Source: Natronosporangium hydrolyticum (GTDB lineage: Bacteria > Actinomycetota > Actinomycetes > Mycobacteriales > Micromonosporaceae). From it: DNA of 64,000 nt. The stretch lies in assembly GCF_016925615.1 (NCBI RefSeq), contig NZ_CP070499.1, positions 4,836,001 through 4,900,000 on the forward strand, in the 5' to 3' direction. The position numbers were made by a program, and so were the translations under genes. Numbering within the stretch: position 1 is the first letter of the stretch; every line of letters starts with the position of its first letter. The notes under the pieces were generated by a model. The model was not told the DNA's origin. It ran no database searches and worked only from the letters and a program-made list of their open reading frames with translations. Below are positions 36,019-42,683 of the stretch, one piece after another.

Positions 36019-36473
36019 GCGATCACCACCGCGGCAACAAACAGCCAGCCGATGTGCCAGGACTGATCGAGCGCGTACGCCCCGGTACCAAGCGACGGGT
36101 TGTCATCGCGACCGGGTCGCGGAACCCCCAGCAGGTAGAACCGGGCCGACCCGGTCGCCTCAGCCAACCGCCGCAGCGGCGTACGCCGGTCGGCGATGTA
36201 GTGGGTCACTGCCGAGATCGCCAGCCCTGCCGCGACCCGCCACGGGTCCAACGTCAGCCCGGTACCCAGCACCAGCACCAGCAGCGCCACCACCCCGGTA
36301 GCGGTGTAGGACACCACGTGCCCCAGGCAGGCGACCCGACCACGCCACCCCGGCAAACCCTTGTGATCTGCCTGGTGCTGAGTCTGAACGAAGTGGTCAC
36401 CCACCATGTGAGCCGCATACAAGGCAGCGAATACCGCCCCGACCACCGCGGCTGCCTCATACCCGGCGCTCAT
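36015..36473 (-). CDS. DUF3307-like membrane protein
   Basis: 152 residues with three to four hydrophobic helices and paired histidine motifs: HMVGDHFVQTQHQADHKG near the start and ISAVTHYIADRRTPL near residue 95. The H-x3-D-x-x-x-Q pattern is the hallmark of DUF3307-type proteins, commonly found on phage and integrative elements. Overlaps both neighbours by ATGA junctions. Biochemical role unknown. Confidence 0.7.
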   Translation of the reverse strand: MSAGYEAAAVVGAVFAALYAAHMVGDHFVQTQHQADHKGLPGWRGRVACLGHVVSYTATGVVALLVLVLGTGLTLDPWRVAAGLAISAVTHYIADRRTPLRRLAEATGSARFYLLGVPRPGRDDNPSLGTGAYALDQSWHIGWLFVAAVVIA

Positions 36474-37066
36474 CGGGCCACCTCCGCACGCCCGGCCGCC
36501 GTCAGCGCCGCCGCCACCGCATCAACAGCCCGCGAAGGCAATGCAACGGTGATGTGCTCACCGCTGCCCAGCTCCACCGTCAGCCCGGTATGACCGGTAC
36601 GGCCGATGTCCTCCGTGACGACCACCCGCACCCGCGGCGAGACCTCGATGGTGGTCCGCCAGCCGCCGGTCTCCAGCTCGACCACCTCTGGCGACGGGCC
36701 GCGGTCACCCGGGTCCGCGCCGGAGAAGCGGGCGGCCACCTCGGCCACCTGCTCCGGGGTGAGCTGGTCGGCACGGCGCCAGGAGCGCAGCAGGGTGGCG
36801 GCGCTGTCCGGGGCAAGGTCGACCCCCCACGCGGACAGGGCCTTGATCGCGTCCGCGACGATCGGGCGCTCGGTGTCGCCCTCCTCGGCCGCCACCTCGG
36901 CGGCGTATTCCGACACGTAATCCGCCCACTCGGCGGCGGCATCCTCAACGACCGCCGTCTTCTCGGCATCGCCCCGGTAGTCGTACTCAGACGGTGCCGG
37001 GCCAGCCGCTGAGGCCAGCTCGGGCCGCACAGCGGCCGAGGTGACCTCGTCGTATCGTGGATTCAC
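36470..37066 (-). CDS. Hypothetical acidic protein of the AICE
   Basis: 198 residues from GTG 37066, chosen because GGAGG lies about 10 bases before it; longer frames to 37171 overlap the next gene. Acidic N-terminal half (WADYVSEYAAEVAAEEGDTE), a helical middle (VADAIKALSAWGVDLAPDSAATLLRSWRRADQLTPEQVAEVAARF) and a beta-rich end (GWRTTIEVSPRVRVVVTEDIGRTGHTGLTVELGSGEHITVALPSRAVDAVAAAL). No family recognised. Confidence 0.65.
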   Translation of the reverse strand: MNPRYDEVTSAAVRPELASAAGPAPSEYDYRGDAEKTAVVEDAAAEWADYVSEYAAEVAAEEGDTERPIVADAIKALSAWGVDLAPDSAATLLRSWRRADQLTPEQVAEVAARFSGADPGDRGPSPEVVELETGGWRTTIEVSPRVRVVVTEDIGRTGHTGLTVELGSGEHITVALPSRAVDAVAAALTAAGRAEVAR

Positions 37067-37139
37067 GATCAGGAGCCTCCAAACTTCTTGATCCAGGCCC
37101 CGGACGGCGTTGCAGTCGCCAACCGGGGCCACCTTCACT

Positions 37140-37541
37140 TCAGGCCGCATCGGCAAGACCAGCCGAAACACTCGGACGGCGGCGGAACTCGACCACCACC
37201 CCTGACCGCGGCTGCCGCAGTCGACGCCGGATCTCCCACGCGCTGACTCCCCGCCCCGCCAGCACGCGCGCCGCTTCAGCCCGCTCGGCCGCCGTCAGCT
37301 CCACCGGCTCGCCCCGGCACGCCAGCCGAACCGCCACCTCATCGACGTGGTCCGGGTCCGGCACCAGCTCGCGTGGCAGCCCGTGCTCCACCACGACCCG
37401 CTCGTCATCACGAATCGCCAGCTCCCAACACGCCCCGCAGGCGACCCCGCCCACCAGCAGCGGCACCGGCACACCATGCCGGCAGTGACGCGAAGCCACC
37501 ACCGCCAGCGGGTGCGACTGACCCAGATGTCCCTGTGTCAC
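37140..37541 (-). CDS. Hypothetical Cys-motif protein, first gene of the AICE transfer operon
   Basis: 133 residues from one of two consecutive GTG codons (37544/37541) after AAAGGAG. Four Cys/His residues near the start (RHCRHGVPVPLLVGGVACGACWE) look like a small zinc ribbon; the C-terminal part (LTAAERAEAARVLAGRGVSAWEIRRRLRQPRSG) is a helix-turn-helix resembling a resolvase- or sigma-type recognition helix. Its promoter region holds the GntR operators, so it is the first gene of the leftward operon that is expected to be repressed. May be a transfer-region activator. Confidence 0.65.
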   Translation of the reverse strand: MTQGHLGQSHPLAVVASRHCRHGVPVPLLVGGVACGACWELAIRDDERVVVEHGLPRELVPDPDHVDEVAVRLACRGEPVELTAAERAEAARVLAGRGVSAWEIRRRLRQPRSGVVVEFRRRPSVSAGLADAA

Positions 37542-37581
37542 CACGTATCTCCTTTCGGTGGTCTGTTGCGATGCATGCGAA

Positions 37582-37683
37582 CCTAACAGTTGGCTGGTTT
37601 GCCAGTCAACTGTTAGGTACAACTTTTCGCTGACGTGGGCCGTGCAGCAGTGGTGACCTCGGGAGACACAGCCAACTGTTAGG
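37582..37683. promoter_or_regulatory. Three CAACTGTTAGG operators in the divergent AICE promoter region
   Basis: Copies lie at 37582-37592 (inverted), 37607-37617 and 37673-37683. The first two form a hyphenated palindrome over 37582-37617, with CTGG/CCAG inner arms; the first and third share the extended CAGCCAACTGTTAGG. They sit between the leftward transfer operon and the rightward GntR gene, the expected place for a KorSA-type transfer repressor to act on both promoters, including its own. Confidence 0.8.
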
Positions 37684-37742
37684 CGCTGGTATCGTCGGCA
37701 CGATCCGTCGCCACGCTCAGCAGGCCGCTCGGGAGGGTGTCC

Positions 37743-38606
37743 ATGTCGTCGCCTCGACCACCGCTCGAACCATCGGAGTCACGCACCCGCCAGGTAGCGC
37801 GCAACATCCGAACCGACATCGAGGCCGGGGTACTCCGTCACGGTGACGTGCTGCCATCCACGCGCGAGCTGGCCACCGAGTGGGGCGTCAGCCCGTTCAC
37901 GATCAGCGAGGCGATGAAGCTTCTGGCCGCGGATGGGCTGGTCCTCAGCCGTTCACGAGCCAAGCGGGTAGTCAACGCACCCGCCCAGGCGCGCCGCACC
38001 GAGATCAGAGGCTCGACCCCGCACGTCATCGTGATCGGCGGTTACGCCGGTAGCGGCAAGACAGAGCTTGGCCGGATCCTGGTACGGGAGACAGGCTGGC
38101 CGCTGCTCGACAAGGACACACTCACCCGGCCGGTGGTCGAGACAGCCCTAGAGTCAGTCGGACGATCCCCGCACGATCGAGACTCCGACTACTACATGAA
38201 AGAGATCAGGCCGCGTGAGTACGAAGCACTCGCCGCCGCCACCAAAGAGAACGTCGAGTGCGGCAATAGCGCAATCGTCACGGCACCGTTCATCCGGGAG
38301 TTCAGCGACGACGCTTGGGTGAAGCGAATCCAGGCCGTTCATAGCGCGATGAACGCAACTACCACCTTTGTCTGGGTCTACTGCGACCCAGAGACAATGC
38401 ATACATACCTACGGCGTCGAGGCGCCGCTAGGGACTCCGGCAAGCTGTCGGACTGGCCAGGCTATTTGTCGGTGATCGACGTCGACTTCAGGCCGTCAGT
38501 TCCGTACCACCTCATCGACAATTCGGAGGCTGCGGCACCACTCCATGACCAGGCCCGGGAGCTAGTTCGAACAGTCATGGCCGACAACATCGGCTCTACC
38601 AAATGA
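37743..38606 (+). CDS. GntR-type HTH fused to a P-loop kinase-like domain
   Basis: 287 residues from ATG 37743 (GGGAGG six bases upstream; GTG 37737 possible). Residues about 14-75 are a GntR winged helix (VARNIRTDIEAGVLRHGDVLPSTRELATEWGVSPFTISEAMKLLAADGLV). Instead of a UTRA/FCD ligand domain, a nucleoside-triphosphate-binding domain follows: HVIVIGGYAGSGKTELGRILVRETGWPLLDKDTLTR, with Walker A at about 99-107, then IVTAPF, VWVYCDPETMHTYLRRRG (lid-like Arg) and a C-terminal helix. The second part resembles gluconate/zeta-toxin-like small kinases. By position it is the AICE's KorSA-like repressor; the kinase may sense or modify a metabolite. Coupled to the aldolase by ATGA. Confidence 0.85.
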   Translation: MSSPRPPLEPSESRTRQVARNIRTDIEAGVLRHGDVLPSTRELATEWGVSPFTISEAMKLLAADGLVLSRSRAKRVVNAPAQARRTEIRGSTPHVIVIGGYAGSGKTELGRILVRETGWPLLDKDTLTRPVVETALESVGRSPHDRDSDYYMKEIRPREYEALAAATKENVECGNSAIVTAPFIREFSDDAWVKRIQAVHSAMNATTTFVWVYCDPETMHTYLRRRGAARDSGKLSDWPGYLSVIDVDFRPSVPYHLIDNSEAAAPLHDQARELVRTVMADNIGSTK

Positions 38607-39241
38607 CCGCGGAGGCGCTGCCATTCAGACAGCAACGAGTGATGGTCATCCTTCGTGGCCTGCCATCACCCACTGCGGCGGTGGCGGCAGCGAGCCGAGC
38701 GTGGGATTCAGGCGTCGAGCTGGTCGAGGTCCCGGTCGAACGGCCTGAGCTGGTCTCGTCGCTCGCGGCAGTGGTGGCAGCTGGAGCGGAGCGCGGCAAG
38801 GGTGTAGGAGCTGGCACGGTGATAACCGGCGACCAGGTCCGGGCGGCGGCCGCCGCTGGTGCCCAGTACACGGTGGCGCCTGGTCTTGACCTTGCGGTAA
38901 TGGCCGCGAGTCGAGCGGCCGGTATACCGCACCTGCCGGGCGCAGCCACCGCCACCGAGGTTCAGCACGCTAAGGCCGCCGGCTGCGATTGGGTCAAGGT
39001 CTTCCCGGCCGGAACCCTCGGGACTGCCTGGTTCCGCGCGATGCAAGGCCCGTTCCACACCATGAATTTCCTAGCTACGGGCGGGGTATCGCTCGCCGCC
39101 GCGCCCGACTACCTTGCCGCTGGCGTCCGGGTGGTGGCCTTCGGCGCTGCCGCAACCGATGCAGAACACCGGCAACACCTCCGGGACCTGGTCACGGCAC
39201 CAATGAGAGCAGCTGTCAACGGGTGTCAGCGCGCCCGTTGA
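38603..39241 (+). CDS. KDPG/KHG aldolase-like protein
   Basis: 212 residues of the Eda-type TIM barrel. Landmarks: VMVILRGL at the start, VELVEVPVERPE with catalytic E42, GAGTVITGDQVRAAAAAGAQYTVAPG (69-93), the Schiff-base Lys K132 in WVKVFPAGTLG and the phosphate loop FLATGGVS. All key residues are present, so it should cleave 2-keto-3-deoxy-6-phosphogluconate or a related 2-keto-4-hydroxy acid. Presence on an integrative element next to a kinase-domain regulator is unusual. Its stop lies in the second TGTCAA-rich region. Confidence 0.85.
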   Translation: MTAEALPFRQQRVMVILRGLPSPTAAVAAASRAWDSGVELVEVPVERPELVSSLAAVVAAGAERGKGVGAGTVITGDQVRAAAAAGAQYTVAPGLDLAVMAASRAAGIPHLPGAATATEVQHAKAAGCDWVKVFPAGTLGTAWFRAMQGPFHTMNFLATGGVSLAAAPDYLAAGVRVVAFGAAATDAEHRQHLRDLVTAPMRAAVNGCQRAR

Positions 39242-39300
39242 CGCTCCGTCTGGCCTCCTGAACAGCGCAAACACCAGACTGTCAACGTGTCAACGCTGTC
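39214..39300. repeat. TGTCAA-rich region with inverted 22-base copy of the xis-rep motif
   Basis: 39279-39300 is the exact reverse complement of 28945-28966 and contains CTGTCAACGTGTCAACG. A further TGTCAA is at 39214 and near-copies at 39224 and 39238. The region overlaps the last bases of the aldolase gene and the gap before the membrane-protein gene. Confidence 0.85.
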
Positions 39301-39320
39301 TCCCGAGAGCCGCAAGGCTC

Positions 39321-39995
39321 CTACCCGGCCCGCTCCGGCTGAGACTGCGTTTCCTCCTTCTTGCCGATACTCTCGTCCAAGTCGTTGATGAACATCTTCA
39401 AAATCTGGTGATCATCTAGAGATTTGTCTTTGTGCCCCAAATCTCGGCGCATAGCAAGAATCAATTTTTCCCACTCGAACAGTAACTGCTTACCTCTGCC
39501 CTTGTCTCCAGCCGATCCTTGCACCGTCAGCTGACGAAATGCTATCCACTGATTCAAGACTTGAGCTGAAGCCCACGGCATCGCTTTAGCTGAGAAGTTT
39601 GCGAAGTACTCCACTACAGCACTGTCATCGACCTTCTCTACACGCTTCTCCTTGGGTATATTGAGCTGCATTATCTTCAACCATTCTCGAATGAATTCCT
39701 CATACAACTTAGCCCATTGGGTACGCTGCTCGGCCTCAATTGCCTTCTTCCGCTCAAAGACCCGACCTCCCACAACCGTGAGAGTTGCAACGATCACGGT
39801 GGCACTTGCCCCCATCATGGCTGCCACTACAGTCGGATCAGCCCTGACGAAGAATCTTAAAGCACTAAACAGAAAGGCGCCTATCAGCAGCAGCAGGGCT
39901 ACCACGATCAGAACTGCTACAGTCAACTGCGCCTTCGACGTCTCTTTCTTCGCTTTCATCAGACAATCGTAGGTCTGATGCGAAGGCTCCACCAT
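39321..39995 (-). CDS. AT-richer two-helix membrane protein, AICE cargo
   Basis: About 224 residues; the start is uncertain (ATG 39995 or ATG 39959, neither with a clear ribosome site). Two transmembrane helices (LTVAVLIVVALLLLIGAFLFSALRFF and TVVAAMMGASATVIVATLTVVGG) are followed by a long cytoplasmic helical domain rich in Lys/Glu (VFERKKAIEAEQRTQWAKLYEEFIREWLKIMQLNIPKEKRVEKVDD). Codon use is much more AT-rich than that of its neighbours, indicating separate acquisition. It lies right next to attR, where cargo is often found. No family recognised; the organisation resembles membrane effectors of defence systems but that is only a possibility. Confidence 0.6.
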   Translation of the reverse strand: MVEPSHQTYDCLMKAKKETSKAQLTVAVLIVVALLLLIGAFLFSALRFFVRADPTVVAAMMGASATVIVATLTVVGGRVFERKKAIEAEQRTQWAKLYEEFIREWLKIMQLNIPKEKRVEKVDDSAVVEYFANFSAKAMPWASAQVLNQWIAFRQLTVQGSAGDKGRGKQLLFEWEKLILAMRRDLGHKDKSLDDHQILKMFINDLDESIGKKEETQSQPERAG

Positions 39996-40194
39996 GTCCA
40001 AACTGTCGACTTCTCGACAGTGGATGGCTAAGGCGCAGGCCGGAAGCTAGGACCCTGACCGGCTACCCTCGTCACGGCACTACCGCTGCCGCCGACCAAC
40101 ATTCATGAAATGATCTAGAATGCGCCCGAGTCACGGCACAAGTTTTCCCAGCTCATCGTGGGTGCTTGACGGCGAAACTCGGCCGTCTGTAAAA

Positions 40195-40243
40195 CCGTCG
40201 CGAAAGCTACACTGGTTCGAATCCAGTACCCGCCACCACCAGC
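40195..40243 (+). repeat. attR (49-base direct repeat of tRNA-Tyr 3' half)
   Basis: Identical to attL over 49 bases and containing the T-arm and acceptor 3' strand but no 5' half, so it is a tRNA remnant, not a gene. 40002-40194 to its left shows no coding region and would carry the attP arm. Confidence 0.95.
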
Positions 40244-40621
40244 GAAAGCGCCCGACGACCAGCACGAACACCAAGACCCTCTAGCGGCGTATGTCCGGCC
40301 GTCGGTCCGGTTCAGTCCCGCCATATCCGGCCCTCTACGGCCATCCACGGACACATAGCGGACAGAATGATCATGGTCCCCGGCTGACATCGGACCGCGG
40401 GTCCACCGATGCCAGGGGCCGCGGTGGTCATGGAGAGCGCCCACGACATAGCGATCTTGCCGCGGTTGGCCGGCAGCGAAAGGGCTTACCTCCACCTTTC
40501 CCTAGCGAGGCTGGCCCGTCGTGAACCGAGTCTCCTACCGAGTGCCCGCCTGTCGCACGTGCGAACCCGCGCCCACCTGGCGGCTGCGGCTGCCCGCCGG
40601 TTCATCCCAGCCCAGTCCACA
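40244..40621. other. Chromosomal DNA to the right of attR, no gene seen
   Basis: 378 bases with short open frames on both strands but no start/ribosome-site combination or recognisable protein. GC falls a little compared with neighbouring genes. It should once have continued from the tRNA-Tyr 3' end. Confidence 0.4.
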
Positions 40622-40879
40622 TCACACATATCGGCCGGGCAGACCCCCTAGACCCGACTCGATCTCGGCAACGGCCCTCGCCCGGGAACAGAGCCGATGA
40701 TGCACCAGCCCATCCTCCACCCGGAAGTAGGCCGGCCCACCCGGACGCGGCCCGTCCGCATACGGCAGCGCCACCGCGGCAAGATCCATCCCCGCACTGG
40801 GGTTGTCACGGGCCGCCTCCTTGTCACCAACCCACGGGCGTGGGCGAGCTGGTAGGCTCAAGGCCGGTCGGGTGCGCAT
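40622..40879 (-). CDS. Small hypothetical protein
   Basis: 85 residues from ATG 40879, or 55 from ATG 40789; no good ribosome site at either. The second half, FRVEDGLVHHRLCSRARAVAEIESGL, looks protein-like. It overlaps the end of the upstream gene by 22 bases when the longer start is used and is the last gene of a four-gene leftward series. Confidence 0.4.
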   Translation of the reverse strand: MRTRPALSLPARPRPWVGDKEAARDNPSAGMDLAAVALPYADGPRPGGPAYFRVEDGLVHHRLCSRARAVAEIESGLGGLPGRYV

Positions 40880-41214
40880 CGAGGCGGCCACGACCCGCGG
40901 CAAGGCCGAGTGCCCCCGCCAGGATCATGCTGCCGGCACAGCGCCGGCTCCGGCGGCAGCGTCCACGCGATGAACCGGTCGTAGAGCTGCGACACCGACA
41001 GGTGCGGTAGGTCCCGCACCGCCTGCTCCAGCAGCTCGAACGCCAACTCGCCGAGTCTGCGTCCATACCCGTACCGGATCAGCAGCCGTCGACGGGCCGC
41101 CGCGCATGGCCACGGGTCACCACACCGGCACTGCCACAGCCGATCGCCACCGCGCAGGCGGGGCTTGTGCTTGCCGACTCCCCGCAGGTCCCACCGCCGT
41201 TGCGTGATCATCAC
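40858..41214 (-). CDS. Hypothetical protein with CxC...WPC motif
   Basis: 118 residues. The N-terminal part has WDLRGVGKHKPRL and then WQCRCGDPWPCAAARRRLL, the same kind of C...WPC motif as in the protein at 886-1437. A helical stretch follows (RLGELAFELLEQAVRDLPHLSVSQLYDRFIAW) and then a His/Cys-containing tail. GTG 41214 (or ATG 41211) overlaps the upstream stop, so it is coupled. Such proteins recur in Micromonosporaceae near regulators; function unknown. Confidence 0.6.
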   Translation of the reverse strand: MMITQRRWDLRGVGKHKPRLRGGDRLWQCRCGDPWPCAAARRRLLIRYGYGRRLGELAFELLEQAVRDLPHLSVSQLYDRFIAWTLPPEPALCRQHDPGGGTRPCRGSWPPRCAPDRP

Positions 41215-41657
41215 GGCCGCCCCCGCTCACTGACAGACAGCGCTAGCACCGCGCGGGCTGCCAGTTGCGCCCCGTGCTCTTCCCACAGTGAATAGGTGCG
41301 GGTCATGTGGGCCACCAGCTCCGCCGGGCCTGATCCATCAGCCAGCCGCCGGCGGCACAGCGCTACCTGCGCCTCCACCACCCCATCGCCCCGCTCAAAC
41401 TGCCGTTGCGACTCGAGCAGATCCTCCTCATCCCACTCCCGGGGCTGCCCGGCCATCATCGCTACCGCGTCGCTCAGCAGCGCCGCAAGCATCTCGGCAT
41501 CCCGGCCGGCCAGCGAACGCTCTACCGCGCCCTGGCCGCTGTGGCGGGCCAGCCGCACCAACGCGGCCACCTGGTGCCCACGCCGTTCCATGACGCCGCC
41601 CAATGCGGCCGGGCCGGTGGTCTTAAGGGCAGGGACGCTACCCCCCGGACTAGGCAT
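41211..41657 (-). CDS. Hypothetical helical protein
   Basis: 148 residues from ATG 41657, six bases after a perfect AGGAGG. Helix-rich: VMERRGHQVAALVRLARHSGQGAVERSLAGRDAEMLAALLSDAVAMMAG... ESQRQFERGDGVVEAQVALCRRRLADG...HMTRTYSLWEEHGAQLAARAVLAL. No family recognised. Overlaps both neighbours (8 bases upstream, 4 downstream). Confidence 0.6.
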   Translation of the reverse strand: MPSPGGSVPALKTTGPAALGGVMERRGHQVAALVRLARHSGQGAVERSLAGRDAEMLAALLSDAVAMMAGQPREWDEEDLLESQRQFERGDGVVEAQVALCRRRLADGSGPAELVAHMTRTYSLWEEHGAQLAARAVLALSVSERGRP

Positions 41658-41916
41658 TGCTTTCCTCCTGCTCAAACTCCCGCCACGCCGCCGCGAGGTC
41701 GGCGCGCAGGCAATCCTTGGCCCCTAAGTGGGCCTGCGCTAGGTTCAGCACCCGCTGCGCCTCGCGCCGATGGCCCTCGGCAGCCAGCCCTCGGGCCGCT
41801 GCCAGCAACACCCGGCAGCAGCGGTCGGCGTCGCCGGCCTCGACCGCGGCCTGCAACGCCACCAGCAACAACATTCGCGGCTGCCCGGACCCCGCCCCGG
41901 CCGCCACCTCCGCCAC
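41650..41916 (-). CDS. Small helical (tetratricopeptide-like) hypothetical protein
   Basis: 88 residues, GTG 41916 with no clear ribosome site. Two helical hairpins: LLVALQAAVEAGDADRCCRVLLAAARGLAAEGHRREAQRVLNLAQAHLGAKDCLRADLAAAWREFEQEE; the A-E-G-H/D-x-x-A-x-R pattern resembles one TPR. Overlaps the following gene by 8 bases. Function unknown. Confidence 0.5.
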   Translation of the reverse strand: MAEVAAGAGSGQPRMLLLVALQAAVEAGDADRCCRVLLAAARGLAAEGHRREAQRVLNLAQAHLGAKDCLRADLAAAWREFEQEESNA

Positions 41917-42359
41917 AGTCGCCTGCCGCGGCTGGTCTGGCTGCGTCCCGACTCACGCCCGCGTTCGAGGACGTCTCCGGTCCTGCCGACCCCGGGGATT
42001 GGATGAACGTCACCGTCAGGTAGCGGTCCCGGCGTCTGGCCGGGGTCTGCCGCCGGCGGCTCTTGTCGACGTCGACGCTGTAGCACTGTGTCACCTGCCT
42101 TGTCGCCTTAGGAGGTAGTCGGACAGCGCAGCGGCGAGATTCCCGACTCCGCCACGCCGCACCGAGCACAACGCTCCCTCCCCCAGAAGGTGCGTCGAAC
42201 CAATCCGCTGTGCCTTGTGGGCAGCGAGCGGCTGTCACTGACAGTCAGCTTCGTCCCCATCACCGATCGACGGAAGGCCTTGCCTGTCCATCCCGTGTCC
42301 ATTCTTGATGGTACGGGTGTCCAACACCGTCACCAGAGCTGCTCGCCTAGGCTCGTGGC
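41917..42359. other. 443-base intergenic region without a recognised gene
   Basis: Lies between the leftward hypothetical operon and the rightward CutA-like gene, so promoters of both should be here; TTGATGGTACGG... and TTGTCG-type hexamers exist but none is convincing. Short frames lack ribosome sites. Confidence 0.4.
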
Positions 42360-42683
42360 ATGACGGATCTGTGGAACGTGTCGACAGCAGTGGAAGATCG
42401 GCAGGCGGCGGAGGTTCTTGCCGAATCAGCGCTCATGGCAAAGCTCGCCGCCAGCGCTCAGCTTGTCGGGCCGGTTGGCTCGATGTTCTGGCACCACGGC
42501 GAGTTCGGAAGCGCGCAGGAGTACCAGGTGATCTTCAGGACTACCGCTTCTTGCTACCAAGCGCTCCAACAGCACCTGATCGACAACCACCCTTGGAAGA
42601 ATCCGGAGGTCACCGCCGTGTCCCTGGCTGCAGCGTCACCGCAGTACGCCCGGTGGGTGGAGCAGACAGTTGCCGAAGATTGA
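42360..42683 (+). CDS. CutA-like divalent-cation tolerance family protein
   Basis: 107 residues. The pattern follows CutA1: VEDRQAAEVLAESALMAKLAASAQLVGPVGSMFWHHGEFGSAQEYQVIFRTTASCYQALQQHLIDNHPWKNPEVTAVSLAAASPQYARWVEQTV, with the trimeric ferredoxin-like fold's E-Y-Q-V-I-F-R-T strand, the NHPWKNPEV turn (HPYEVPEI in CutA) and the SPQYARWV end. The CutA Cys near SxYxW is not conserved. The role of CutA is unclear. The last 74 bases overlap the convergent regulator gene. Confidence 0.7.
   Translation: MTDLWNVSTAVEDRQAAEVLAESALMAKLAASAQLVGPVGSMFWHHGEFGSAQEYQVIFRTTASCYQALQQHLIDNHPWKNPEVTAVSLAAASPQYARWVEQTVAED

Larger units (their letters stand above)
26931..40243. mobile_element. Actinomycete integrative and conjugative element (AICE-type) in tRNA-Tyr
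   Basis: Bounded by 49-base identical direct repeats, with a unit length of 13,264 bases. Contents in order: tyrosine integrase and excisionase next to attL, DUF3987 replication protein and prim-pol, FtsK/TraB-type translocase, small membrane/transfer proteins, a GntR-family regulator with its operators, an aldolase and an AT-richer cargo gene next to attR. This is the modular order of pSAM2/SLP1-type elements that replicate and move as double-stranded DNA through a single FtsK-like protein. All core genes are open, so it may still be active. Confidence 0.92.

Noticed and set aside
40195-40243. A second tRNA-Tyr gene at 40195
   Set aside because: Only the 3' half is present; it is the attR duplicate.
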